The notes under the pieces were generated by a model. The model did not search any database. It saw only the letters and a list, made by a program, of their open reading frames with translations, and was not told the origin of the DNA. From NCBI GenBank assembly GCA_013202335.1, contig JABMQR010000070.1, forward strand, positions 1 to 23,481: a DNA stretch of 23,481 bases, in the 5' to 3' direction. Positions 1-7,534 of this stretch are shown one piece after another. Source of the DNA: Bacteroidota bacterium. Its GTDB lineage: Bacteria > Spirochaetota > Spirochaetia > JABMQR01. The stretch's first letter is position 1, and each line of letters begins with the position of its first letter. The position numbers and the translations under genes are program-made.

Positions 1-23
1 GAAATTCACCCTGCCCCGAAAAC

Positions 24-59
24 TTGACACTTTTTACCATAGATGAAACGAAGTGTCAA
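24..59. repeat. Inverted repeat at left edge, possible end of a mobile element
   Basis: TTGACACTT at 24-32 and its exact complement AAGTGTCAA at 51-59 are separated by 18 bases. No gene is supported in 1-192. The bases outside it (1-23, GC-rich with a CCCCG run) look unlike the AT-rich 60-150 stretch. An IS end, possibly IS21-like with repeated terminal motifs, is an inference; it could also be an operator. Confidence 0.3.
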
Positions 60-154
60 CCAGTGGCAATAGAGAGAACTTATATTAAATCACACCTTTT
101 CTTTTTATACTTAGTTATTGATTACAAAACACACAGATCGCCGGTATCTTTTAC

Positions 155-186
155 AAAAAACTCCTTAGTTAATAAGGAGTTTTTTT
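155..186. terminator. Bidirectional rho-independent terminator
   Basis: Stem CTCCTTA (161-167) pairs with TAAGGAG (173-179), extended by an A run before (155-160) and a T run after (180-186); the loop is five bases. The symmetry allows termination from both sides. It lies 7 bases past the stop of the minus-strand nitroreductase gene, so it is the natural end of that operon. Confidence 0.85.
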
Positions 187-192
187 GTACCG

Positions 193-1011
193 TCAGCTTC
201 GCCACTCACATTTCAAACCTTTTCTCAGAGGAACTCTCTTGTAGGTATATTTTGGATATCCGATCATCACACCACCATGCACTACATGCCCCTTTGGCAG
301 ATCCAATGCATCAATTAGTGGTGCATAGCTGGAAGAAGCCGCGGTCAGGTATCCAGCCCAGCAAGTTCCCAGCCCTTTTCGGGCAGCAATCAGTTCCAGA
401 TAGGTCAAGGCAATAACACTATCTGCCGCACCTGCCTTCGGCCCGTGCACAAGTATGAGATACGGTGCATCACGCAGCACCCAGTCTCTTCCTGAATCCC
501 AGACATCGGAAAGACGTTTCATGTTGGCCGCTCGTTTCTCATCCGGCACCTTATCAGCAAGATCCTTCATCCAGTTGTTCACCAACGAAGCCAATGGACG
601 CAGTTTTTCAGGATTCTCATAGACAATCCAACTTACATTCTGTGCATTTCCGCCTGTAGGGGCGTATCTTGCCGTATCCAGCAGTTCCTCGAACACTGCA
701 TGATCAACCACCTTGTCTGTGAATTTCCTAATCGATCTTCGTGATTTAAAAAGCAGATCAACCTCTTCCGCAGAGGGTAGCTGATCCTCCTGGAAAGGTA
801 CACATTCATCAGACTGCATAGAATCGAGCGAAATCGACCCGGAAGGGCAAACGGCTACACAATGACCGCAGACAATACAGTTAGTACTCTGTCCCTTTTT
901 CATCTCAGGAATCGAGATTGTTTCAGACAATTGGATACATCCTGCAGGGCATACCTTGATGCAGATCCCGCATGATGTACAGGTATTTTTATCAATTTTC
1001 AGTTCACTCAT
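193..1011 (-). CDS. Ferredoxin-nitroreductase fusion protein (two [4Fe-4S] clusters plus FMN nitroreductase domain)
   Basis: This 272-residue soluble protein has two domains. Residues 1-62 form a 2[4Fe-4S] ferredoxin: C11, C14, C17 and C21 make one CxxCxxCxxxC set, and C45, C48, C51 and C55 the second, each followed by the usual Pro. Residues 90-265 are a nitroreductase fold, with the FMN-contacting RRSIRKF near 91-97, ARYAPTGGNAQ near 114-124, and GLGTCWAGY near 213-221. Such fusions are known in anaerobes and are thought to pass ferredoxin-level electrons to FMN for reduction of a nitro or other electrophilic substrate; the substrate here is unknown. The ATG is preceded by AAGAGGAAG about ten bases upstream. 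It is the last gene of a minus-strand group, 50 bases after mltG, and ends just before a terminator. Confidence 0.88.
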   Translation of the reverse strand: MSELKIDKNTCTSCGICIKVCPAGCIQLSETISIPEMKKGQSTNCIVCGHCVAVCPSGSISLDSMQSDECVPFQEDQLPSAEEVDLLFKSRRSIRKFTDKVVDHAVFEELLDTARYAPTGGNAQNVSWIVYENPEKLRPLASLVNNWMKDLADKVPDEKRAANMKRLSDVWDSGRDWVLRDAPYLILVHGPKAGAADSVIALTYLELIAARKGLGTCWAGYLTAASSSYAPLIDALDLPKGHVVHGGVMIGYPKYTYKRVPLRKGLKCEWRS

Positions 1012-1061
1012 CTAATATAACTTCCTCTTAAAATCGAATTTTGGTTATTGTTTCAAATCTG

Positions 1062-2495
1062 CTAGCGCAGATAAGTTTGGACATTATCAAGATGCTCATC
1101 ATACGTTACCGCAAAATGAATTTTGGCGGTACGATCATGCAGATAGTAGTAATAGGGAGATTTTTCCGGATAGGCTGCTGCCTGGAGAGCCTCAAACCCA
1201 GGATTTGAGATACCGGTGGGAGGAAGCCCCCTTCTCCGTCTGGTGTTATAGGGAGTGAGATTCTCCAAAACATCCTTGCTGATCGGGTTCGTCCAGTCAT
1301 TCAGTTCATAACGGGTGGTTGCATCTATACCAAGGGGAATACCCTCATCAAGCCGCTTCCAGATAATACCGGCTATCAACGGCATCTCATTCGGGTTTCC
1401 CGTCTCCCGCTGTATCATAGAGGCCACAATTACTGCATCAGCCAATGTACGTCCCTGCAGGGAGAGATGCTCTTTCATAGGTCCTGTAATCAAGTTAAGC
1501 CGTTCATACATTTGCTCAGCAAGAACACCTGCAGCATTATCAACCTGATGTAAAATATACTCATCCGGATAATAAAACCCTTCAGTAAATGAAAGATCAT
1601 TATCGCGGGCTATTTGTTCAGCTGCAAGAATAAACTCACCTTTACCTGCGAGTCCATTCGCTGTCAGGAATGAATCTATCTGCTCCAGCGTATACCCAGG
1701 GTAAATATAGATAATGGGATGATCCCAATAACCTCTTGCCAGTGCCACAGCTGCATCTGGAACGGACATTCCTGTAGGAAGAAAAATCGCTCCGGAACGG
1801 ATCTTTGTATCCAGATTGTTCGATACAAGATAGCTCTGCAGCCTGGAAGCACTTGAAACAACCCCTGCAGTATCAAGCAGTTTGCATATAACCCCTGCTC
1901 TCATCCCGCTTTCAATAAAAATACGCACTTCGTTATCAAATGGTGTATCTGCATCTATAAGAGGAACCGGTCCAAAGGGTGTATCAGCGACCTCATTCTT
2001 TAATGAGCCTCCCTGGTTCAATACCAGTAACGTGATTATTACCGCAATTAGGATAAGGGCTAATGAGATAATCCCAAATTTAATCCTTTCCTGCCGCTGT
2101 TTCATCTTCTTGGCAGAGAGTTTTACCTTTTTCTTTACAGAGGGTTTCTTTATTGATTGAGGTTTTACCGATTTCACGGATGCTGAGGATGATTTCCCGG
2201 AAGTTTTTCCTGATTTTACCGTTTTTGGCCGGTCAGCAAATACCATGGCTTCTTCAGCAGCCTTTCTTGCAAGAAGCTTAGTAGCCCGGGAAGATGGCTC
2301 ATAGGCGGTTCCCCGATCATCCTGATCATTAGCTGTCTCATCAATTCCATCATCACCCGCATATTTTTTAGCGGCATACTCTTTTTTATCAAAGAGCTCA
2401 TTCTGAGCCGGTTTTTTCTTTACGGGTTTCTTTCTGGAGGGGCTTGTGGTTTTTTTCTTTTGATTAGTATTCTTATTATCAGATGAAGTACTCAT
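1062..2495 (-). CDS. mltG: Endolytic murein transglycosylase, MltG/YceG family
   Basis: Cleaves glycan strands of nascent peptidoglycan at the inner membrane and is thought to set strand length by releasing them from the synthase. The 477 residues comprise a long Lys/Ser-rich cytoplasmic tail (1-137), one membrane helix (about 138-159, IISLALILIAVIITLLVL), and a periplasmic YceG domain (about 185-475). The catalytic glutamate should be E364 in ASMIQRETG. Other family signatures are GIDATTRYEL near 390-399, TPYNTR near 415-420 and GLPPTGISNPG near 423-433. The basic tail is much longer than in E. coli MltG. The ATG has no clear Shine-Dalgarno; the next Met (84) would remove much of the tail, so the upstream start is kept. 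Its neighbours are a coiled-coil protein upstream (58 bases) and a nitroreductase downstream. Confidence 0.92.
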   Translation of the reverse strand: MSTSSDNKNTNQKKKTTSPSRKKPVKKKPAQNELFDKKEYAAKKYAGDDGIDETANDQDDRGTAYEPSSRATKLLARKAAEEAMVFADRPKTVKSGKTSGKSSSASVKSVKPQSIKKPSVKKKVKLSAKKMKQRQERIKFGIISLALILIAVIITLLVLNQGGSLKNEVADTPFGPVPLIDADTPFDNEVRIFIESGMRAGVICKLLDTAGVVSSASRLQSYLVSNNLDTKIRSGAIFLPTGMSVPDAAVALARGYWDHPIIYIYPGYTLEQIDSFLTANGLAGKGEFILAAEQIARDNDLSFTEGFYYPDEYILHQVDNAAGVLAEQMYERLNLITGPMKEHLSLQGRTLADAVIVASMIQRETGNPNEMPLIAGIIWKRLDEGIPLGIDATTRYELNDWTNPISKDVLENLTPYNTRRRRGLPPTGISNPGFEALQAAAYPEKSPYYYYLHDRTAKIHFAVTYDEHLDNVQTYLR

Positions 2496-2553
2496 AGATT
2501 TCTATTGTATTAATTATACACCGCACTATGTATATAGAGCCGGCTTATAACCT

Positions 2554-3681
2554 CTACTCCGTTTCCTTCCCGGCAATCTTCTTTAGATTCACTATCTGTT
2601 TTCTGTTCTGGGAAACCTTTTCCTTAATATCCTGAATCTGTTTTGTCAGCAGAGTGATCTGCCCATTGAGGTGTTCAACCCTATCCTGATCATTTTTTAT
2701 TATGGTTTCCAACTCAGCAATACGGATTTTAGCTTCTAACTGAGTTATTTTTTTTTCAAGTTCTTTTTGCTTTCTTTCAAGCTTATGAATATGCTGAAGG
2801 TTATTTGCTGCTTCCGGCACTTCCTCAACTTTAGCAAGCTCTTCCGGGTGATCCAGCATAAAATGTGCTAAATCAATATACAAGATCTGAAGGTTGGTGT
2901 AATACAGTTCCCGGTTCTTTGTCAGTTCTTCAACCCTCTTATCAATACTTCCTGTTACACCTGACCGAAGGAGGAACTCTTCATTCTTTTGCCCTTCACT
3001 CTTTCGGTTCTCCATTTGTTCATAGAGTCTGGCACTCTCAATGCTGATCCTCTTAAAGTCCTCAGAAATAATTATCGCATTACGGCTTTTAACCTGTTTA
3101 ATATAATCAGAGGAACTTATCTGTTTCCCCGCTTTTCTAAAAAGATCCTCCCGTGCAGAATCAAGCTTCCGTATCTCACTTTTCAGTTTATTACGTTTAA
3201 TCCGCAGTGACATTTTCTCAAAAAAAGGCGCGGCTACAAAACGCAGCTCATTTTCCTTGAGAGCCTTTTGAAACTTGGTTAGTTCGGTATTCTGGTGCGT
3301 TACAGAGGTAAAAAGTAAAGAAAACTCCTCTCCCAGAGAACCTGCTGAGTATTCCTCGTAGGCAATAACGCCTATTCTGCTGAATAGTGAGTTTTTTTCC
3401 ATGTCAATTGAGGAGAGCCGCTGCTCTATGGTTGCAATCTCTTCTCTTGCTGCCTGACTTTTATCCTGTGCCTGCTGAATCTCGGAAATTTTCATGTCGA
3501 GTGTATCAACATCTTCTTCAATTGCCTTAATGCGGGTCTGCATCTCTTTTGCTTCTATAAACTTAGGGGACGCAAACCTTGCCAGAACTTTTCCAAGCTG
3601 CTCAAACTGCACCTCTAATTCAGAGAGAATTCCTGATATCTCTTTTCTATACTCTGCAATTTGTGCAATATTTTGTTCCAT
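2554..3681 (-). CDS. Coiled-coil protein of unknown function
   Basis: I do not recognise a named family. The frame is open up to 3747, but the start at 3681 is preferred because AAGGAG lies seven bases before this ATG; the resulting protein has 375 residues. It is very rich in Glu, Lys, Gln and Ile/Leu, with heptad-like stretches at about 48-100 and 295-368. A less charged middle section (about 100-160) contains SRIGVIAYEEY and FSLLFTS. No signal peptide or membrane helix is seen, so it is probably cytoplasmic, perhaps structural or a scaffold. It is the first gene of the minus-strand group leading to mltG, which weakly hints at a role connected to the envelope or cell shape. A spirochaete-restricted family is an impression, not a search result. 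Confidence 0.8.
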   Translation of the reverse strand: MEQNIAQIAEYRKEISGILSELEVQFEQLGKVLARFASPKFIEAKEMQTRIKAIEEDVDTLDMKISEIQQAQDKSQAAREEIATIEQRLSSIDMEKNSLFSRIGVIAYEEYSAGSLGEEFSLLFTSVTHQNTELTKFQKALKENELRFVAAPFFEKMSLRIKRNKLKSEIRKLDSAREDLFRKAGKQISSSDYIKQVKSRNAIIISEDFKRISIESARLYEQMENRKSEGQKNEEFLLRSGVTGSIDKRVEELTKNRELYYTNLQILYIDLAHFMLDHPEELAKVEEVPEAANNLQHIHKLERKQKELEKKITQLEAKIRIAELETIIKNDQDRVEHLNGQITLLTKQIQDIKEKVSQNRKQIVNLKKIAGKETE

Positions 3682-3838
3682 GTGCACTCCTTCCGCTTTC
3701 CCACTAAATATATGAGGTTTTTTACAATATTTGGAAAAAACTCCCACAATGATGCAGCTGACGTATTAGCAACCCAGACATCTCCCGGAGCCCGGGGCAG
3801 ACCTACAATTATTAGCATATTAGCATAGAACACGTTCC

Positions 3839-3867
3839 TTGACAAAGCCAAAGAGTGATTATATTCT
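3839..3867 (+). promoter_or_regulatory. Sigma-70 type promoter of the degenerate DEAD-box gene
   Basis: Perfect -35 TTGACA at 3839-3844, 17-base spacer, -10 TATTCT at 3862-3867. Transcription would begin near 3874, about 20 bases before the GTG start at 3895. The stretch 3682-3838 between the two divergent genes contains no gene I can support. Confidence 0.75.
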
Positions 3868-3894
3868 AAGAAAAAACTAACGTGGTAAAAGAGA

Positions 3895-5475
3895 GTGTCC
3901 AAAAAATTTAAACAGCTTTCAAAAATATTTTACACCCTTTGTAATGATTTTGGGTTCTCCTCCCCCACCATTCTTCAACAGCAAATTCCAAAATTTGCTG
4001 CTGAATACAGATTGGGTGTTGGAAATAAATATTGTAACAGCATCATTGAATCCTCAGAAAAAGATGGTAATATAATCGCCGGGCTGCTTCTGCATCTGCT
4101 TCGCGAACAGAAAGAAAATCAGGAAAAACCCGGAAAATTATCCAGTAAGGGTCCAGTAAGACTGCTGGTGGCTGATCAGACAGCTCTGGAGTTAATTGAA
4201 CAAATCCATACTCCCGAATCTCCAAATATGAGAAAATATCGCTCTATTGGTGTAGTTGGAACCCAGCAAGTTGCGGGGGAGGACTTACCGGAACTCCGGG
4301 CAAATCCCCACCTTCTGGCAGCAACACCTGACAGACTTATCGATCACCTGCGCCGGGATAATATCGACCTTCGGAATGTAATTGATTTAGTAATTATCAG
4401 GCCGGACATTGCGGTATATCCAGATATGAACGAAGATGAGTTCTCTGAGATTCTCTTAAGTTTTAATCGGGATCTGCACTATATCTTCTCAAAGTTCAAG
4501 AGACCACCTAAAACCTTTATCTTTTCACCAAATCCGGAACAGGACACTTCACTTATAGAACTTATGAAACGACCACAAATCTTTAGCCGTGCTGATTGGT
4601 CGGATCTGAAGCAAATCCTGCACGTTGGAAATTTCCCTGCACTGTATCCGGAACTCATTTCTGAAATAATTTTCAATCGGCAAATATCCGGACAAATTTT
4701 GGTTTTTTGTGAAACCCCCTCTGCTAAAAACAAGGTCCAAAAGGAATTGGATAAAGAAGCCCTCTATTTTACAGGATCAACCCTTCTATTAACAGAAAAG
4801 CTGCCGGATATACAAGAACCAAGTACAGTTTTTTTCTATGGATTATGCTATAGTGAAGGAATTCAGCAGATAATTCCCGACATTGCAAACAATCCACAAG
4901 TACACAACTACTTTTACTTAACGACTTCCCACAAAACAAATATCTGCCAAATGCTGGAGGAGCAATTTACTATGAAAAATTCTCTCGATAAAAAATCCAA
5001 ACCTGAACTTATCGCAGCTGGAAAAATAAATATGCTGCTGGAAAAAATTCGCGGTGACAAAAACCCTGAGGAACTTCAGGCATTTCGAAAAATGATCAGA
5101 AAAACAGTCCCCTTCTCTATGCGAATGTACCTTGCGGCATATCTTCTCCGAGATGTGATCGGAAGCTTACCCGGAACAGGCAGCAGAGCCTCCGGATCAA
5201 CCAAAGTAACCAGACAAACTGCTGCTAATGGGGACGGATCATCACTGTTTATCAGTATTGGTAAAAGTCGACGGGTGTATCCAAAGGATCTTTCCCGACT
5301 ACTGCAGGAATCAGCAGGATTGGAAAGTTCAGACATACTTTCCATTAAAATACTGGATAATTATTCATTTATTACGGTCTCCGAAAAAAGAGCTGATCAG
5401 GCAATACAAGAGCTCAATGGGACAAAATTCCGGGGACGAGCCATAACCTGCGATTATGCAAGAAAAAAAGGGTAA
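3895..5475 (+). CDS. DEAD-box helicase-like protein lacking ATPase motifs, with DbpA-type RNA-binding domain
   Basis: The 526 residues follow the DEAD-box layout: RecA-like domain 1 (about 20-215), RecA-like domain 2 (about 235-365), linker, and a C-terminal DbpA/CsdA-type RNA-binding domain (about 450-523, beginning LFISIGKSRRVYPKDLSRLL and ending FRGRAITCDYA). The motif Ib analogue ATPDRLIDHL (143-152) is kept. The Walker A site, normally AQTGxGKT, reads ESSEKDGN (52-59); the DEAD box position reads IIRPDIA (167-173); SAT reads SPN (211-213); and no HRxGRxGR is seen. It is therefore very probably unable to hydrolyse ATP and may act as an RNA-binding scaffold, perhaps in ribosome assembly like DbpA/DeaD; that role is inference. 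The start is GTG with a weak GAGA upstream. It ends three bases before the next gene. Confidence 0.8.
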   Translation: MSKKFKQLSKIFYTLCNDFGFSSPTILQQQIPKFAAEYRLGVGNKYCNSIIESSEKDGNIIAGLLLHLLREQKENQEKPGKLSSKGPVRLLVADQTALELIEQIHTPESPNMRKYRSIGVVGTQQVAGEDLPELRANPHLLAATPDRLIDHLRRDNIDLRNVIDLVIIRPDIAVYPDMNEDEFSEILLSFNRDLHYIFSKFKRPPKTFIFSPNPEQDTSLIELMKRPQIFSRADWSDLKQILHVGNFPALYPELISEIIFNRQISGQILVFCETPSAKNKVQKELDKEALYFTGSTLLLTEKLPDIQEPSTVFFYGLCYSEGIQQIIPDIANNPQVHNYFYLTTSHKTNICQMLEEQFTMKNSLDKKSKPELIAAGKINMLLEKIRGDKNPEELQAFRKMIRKTVPFSMRMYLAAYLLRDVIGSLPGTGSRASGSTKVTRQTAANGDGSSLFISIGKSRRVYPKDLSRLLQESAGLESSDILSIKILDNYSFITVSEKRADQAIQELNGTKFRGRAITCDYARKKG

Positions 5476-5478
5476 GGT

Positions 5479-6171
5479 ATGATCCCTCAAATAATAAGAA
5501 TCCCTGTTGGTATAATCGGTACTAACTGTTATATCTATCGTGAAAACAACGATTCAACCTGCTGGATAATTGATCCGGGTGGAGAAAGCAGTAAAATCAT
5601 ACAATCGCTGCATGATGAAGGACTTACTCCAAAAGGTATTCTTCTCACACACACACATTTTGATCATATTCTGGGGCTAACCGGGTTGATTGAAGAGTAT
5701 GGGAAAACCCTGCCTGTATTTGTACATGTAAATGGGAAATTGTCACTCGGCAAATCTGGAGGAGAGAAACAAAAAAAAGTTCTTTTAATGATGTCGCAGA
5801 GTTTGGCTGATGAAAATTCTGAAATTTTAGCAAATCTTCCGGATCCGACAAATATTTTTTATGAAAATTCTGAAATTGGTCAACAGGCCCAAGTGCCGGA
5901 ATCTTCTCTTTCAGTTATTCAAACACCAGGGCATGCCCCTGAATCAGTTTGCTATTTTTCAGCTGAGTTTGGGATATTGTTTAGTGGTGATACATTATTC
6001 AGACAATCAATCGGCCGGTCAGACTTCCAGGGAGGAAGCAGTGAAGATCTTTTTAACTCCATAAGTCAAAATCTCTACACTCTTCCCGAAAACACCATTG
6101 TGTATCCTGGACATGGGGAATCTACAACTATTGGGTATGAAAAAGTACATAACCCATTCATTACAGGCTAA
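5479..6171 (+). CDS. Metallo-beta-lactamase-fold hydrolase (glyoxalase II-like)
   Basis: A soluble 230-residue metal-dependent hydrolase. The signature THTHFDH spans 57-63 (H58, H60, D62, H63). The remaining metal ligands are H152 in TPGHAPES, D171 in SGDTLF and H212 in YPGHGEST, so the two-metal site is complete. The tail with GRSDF and PGHGEST is typical of the small hydroxyacylglutathione hydrolase-like branch often called YcbL/GloB-like; the true thioester or other substrate cannot be told from sequence. The ATG lies three bases after the stop of the preceding gene, with AAGGGTAAGG as ribosome site, so the two are cotranscribed and probably coupled. No terminator with a T run follows; a hairpin at 6197-6244 separates it from the convergent gene. 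Confidence 0.88.
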   Translation: MIPQIIRIPVGIIGTNCYIYRENNDSTCWIIDPGGESSKIIQSLHDEGLTPKGILLTHTHFDHILGLTGLIEEYGKTLPVFVHVNGKLSLGKSGGEKQKKVLLMMSQSLADENSEILANLPDPTNIFYENSEIGQQAQVPESSLSVIQTPGHAPESVCYFSAEFGILFSGDTLFRQSIGRSDFQGGSSEDLFNSISQNLYTLPENTIVYPGHGESTTIGYEKVHNPFITG

Positions 6172-6196
6172 TAATTCATGGATTAACGTTTCTCAG

Positions 6197-6244
6197 AACA
6201 GGAAAGAGAGCAGAACCAAAGTTTTATGCTCTCTTCTTCCTGTT
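6197..6244. repeat. Long inverted repeat between convergent genes
   Basis: AACAGGAAAGAGAGCA at 6197-6212 pairs with 6227-6244 (TGCTCTCT, two unpaired bases, TTCCTGTT), giving a 16-bp stem with a two-base bulge and a 14-base loop. The right arm contains the last codons of the minus-strand DksA-like gene. No U tract follows on either strand, so it may protect mRNA 3' ends or act as a weak terminator for both transcripts. Confidence 0.55.
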
Positions 6245-6589
6245 AATTTCATCACCAGCCTTGCACCCTATGCATCGTACTGCATAGGGTATTGCACGAA
6301 GCCTATCCTGGGGAATCTTCTTCCCACAGCTTAGACATATTCCATAGCGACCGTTCTTCAACCGTGCAAGAGCAGACTCAATACGACGCAACCGATTGGT
6401 TTCATGCTGATTTAGAGCTTCCAGTTTTCTGCACATTACGTCATCTGCTGCAATGTCCCCTAAATCCTTTATATCCATTCCGCTAACGAGTTTTTTAAAA
6501 TCTTCGTTTTCTGAAATAAACATTTTGAGAATGTCTTCCTGCAGAGCAGTTAGCTGCTCTTCCATTTCTTTTACAAATACTGCTTCCAA
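6224..6589 (-). CDS. DksA/TraR-family C4 zinc-finger protein
   Basis: A 121-residue protein of the DksA/TraR class, which enters the RNA polymerase secondary channel and changes promoter opening, often together with ppGpp. A helical coiled-coil (about 1-80) carries an acidic tip, DLGDIAADD at 42-50, that fits the DxxDxA rule of active DksA proteins. The zinc finger uses C85, C88, C106 and C109 (GICLSCG and RCIGCK). The frame begins with TTG, preceded by AGGGGGG; the first internal ATG (residue 9) has no ribosome site, so TTG is chosen. It is shorter than E. coli DksA (151), closer to short DksA/YbiI-like proteins. It stands alone on the minus strand, divergent from infA. Confidence 0.88.
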   Translation of the reverse strand: MEAVFVKEMEEQLTALQEDILKMFISENEDFKKLVSGMDIKDLGDIAADDVMCRKLEALNQHETNRLRRIESALARLKNGRYGICLSCGKKIPQDRLRAIPYAVRCIGCKAGDEINRKKRA

Positions 6590-6628
6590 GGGTTTACCCC
6601 CCCTATATACTCAATAATAGGATGAACT

Positions 6629-6657
6629 GTTTTAGTATAAATTCAATTTTTTGTCAA
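6629..6657 (-). promoter_or_regulatory. Possible promoter of the DksA-like gene
   Basis: On the minus strand there is a perfect TTGACA (6657-6652), a 17-base spacer and TAAAAC (6634-6629) as a weak -10. The transcript would start about 33 bases before the TTG codon. The -35 is convincing, the -10 is not. Confidence 0.35.
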
Positions 6658-6746
6658 CTGAATTCGTTAAAAATAAAATGACTTAAGGCTCAGGAGGTTA
6701 CAAATTAAATTTATTTTTATAGAAATTTGAATTGGCAGTTGTTAGC

Positions 6747-6775
6747 TTGACAAAAGCTCTGACATCCCATAGAAT
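6747..6775 (+). promoter_or_regulatory. Sigma-70 type promoter of infA
   Basis: TTGACA at 6747-6752, 17-base spacer, TAGAAT at 6770-6775. Transcription should begin near 6782. The leader then starts almost at once with a 7-bp hairpin (TGCAGTT 6781-6787 with AACTGCA 6800-6806) before the ribosome site, which may stabilise the mRNA 5' end. Confidence 0.75.
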
Positions 6776-6824
6776 TTTTTTGCAGTTTGCAGAGGAAGCA
6801 ACTGCAGCATATTTAGGAGGAATC

Positions 6825-7043
6825 GTGGCTAAAGAAGAAGCTATAGAAGTTGAAGGTGTTGTAAAAGAATCACTGCCAAATACTATGTTCAGAGTTGAAC
6901 TGCAAAATGGACACTTAATTCTCGCGCATCTTTCAGGAAAGATGCGTAAACATTATATCCGGATAGTTCCCGGGGATAAGGTACGGGTAGCCCTATCACC
7001 CTATGATTTGACGAGAGGTAGGATAATTTACCGGGAGCGTTAA
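6825..7043 (+). CDS. infA: Translation initiation factor IF-1
   Basis: IF-1 binds the ribosomal A site during initiation with IF-2 and IF-3. The protein is exactly the standard 72 residues. It is one OB fold, recognised by [18 protein letters not shown] at the start, [28 protein letters not shown] and [10 protein letters not shown] near the end. The start is GTG at 6825 with AGGAGG four bases upstream. A longer frame reaching back to a TTG at 6732 would overlie the promoter and add residues foreign to the family. It is transcribed alone and ends at the terminator shared with smr. Confidence 0.97.
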   Translation: MAKEEAIEVEGVVKESLPNTMFRVELQNGHLILAHLSGKMRKHYIRIVPGDKVRVALSPYDLTRGRIIYRER

Positions 7044-7080
7044 ATAGAAACCAATCCCTTTTTCAAAAGAAAAATATAAA

Positions 7081-7112
7081 AAAGACATCGATTAATTTTG
7101 ATGTCTTTTTTT
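7081..7112. terminator. Bidirectional terminator shared by infA and smr
   Basis: AAAGACATC (7081-7089) pairs with GATGTCTTT (7100-7108), with a T run to 7112 on the plus strand and an A run before 7081 that serves the minus strand. The stop codon of the minus-strand smr gene lies in the hairpin loop and its last codons lie in one arm. Confidence 0.85.
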
Positions 7113-7526
7113 CTTTATTGCAACCCATACTGCCCCACTCCCTCCATCAGCACGCTGAGGAGTTCCGGACATACCGGCATAAGGCGAGGCATCTATGGAA
7201 TCCTTCACGACTTTTTTCAAAACAGATTCACGGTTTTCTGAGTGATTCCCTTTCCCATGTATTATCTGTACTTTGTGCAGACCTTTACCTGCTGAACTTT
7301 CAAGGAACTCCATTACAAGCTTTTTTGCCTCAACTGAAGTTAAGCCATGTAAATCTATCTCATCTTGCGGTTTCATGCGCTTTAACTCAGATAACAAGGG
7401 TTTTTTCGAACCATTACCCAGCTCTTCTTCAGAATCACGGGAACTCGACTGCATTTCGTGCTGTTCTGATATTTTTTTTCCCTTCTCTGAACTTTCCCAT
7501 TGATCAAGTAAATCTTTGAAGTCCAC
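7092..7526 (-). CDS. Smr-domain protein
   Basis: A 144-residue protein with a disordered, charged N-terminus (1-50) and one Smr domain (about 55-140). Smr motifs are complete: IDLHGLT at 57-63, IIHGKGNHS at 88-96 and GGSGAVWV at 128-135. Smr domains are found alone or at the end of MutS2 and can nick or bind nucleic acids; MutS2-type Smr acts on branched DNA or stalled ribosomes. Which applies here is unknown. The start is GTG, eight bases after the stop of the CBS-ACT gene; the ribosome site is poor (GAGAGG thirteen bases away), so translation may depend on the gene upstream. It is the last gene of the liv operon. Confidence 0.85.
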   Translation of the reverse strand: MDFKDLLDQWESSEKGKKISEQHEMQSSSRDSEEELGNGSKKPLLSELKRMKPQDEIDLHGLTSVEAKKLVMEFLESSAGKGLHKVQIIHGKGNHSENRESVLKKVVKDSIDASPYAGMSGTPQRADGGSGAVWVAIKKKRHQN

Positions 7527-7534
7527 GTGTTGAT

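Noticed and set aside
24..416. Plus-strand frame of 130 codons at the left edge
   Set aside because: Crosses the terminator and lies opposite the nitroreductase gene; no ribosome site and no recognisable protein content.
3615..3902. Minus-strand 95-codon frame upstream of the coiled-coil gene
   Set aside because: Overlaps the chosen gene in another frame and the promoter of the divergent gene; not protein-like.
6634..6657. TTGACA with TATACT as promoter of the DksA-like gene
   Set aside because: The spacer is only 12 bases; the weaker TAAAAC at 17 bases is the better reading.
6691..6698. AGGAGG ribosome-site-like sequence without a gene
   Set aside because: No ATG, GTG or TTG at a suitable distance; it lies upstream of the infA promoter, so probably chance.
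6732..6824. Longer infA frame starting at TTG 6732
   Set aside because: It would run through the promoter and add 31 residues before the exact 72-residue IF-1, whose GTG has AGGAGG four bases upstream.
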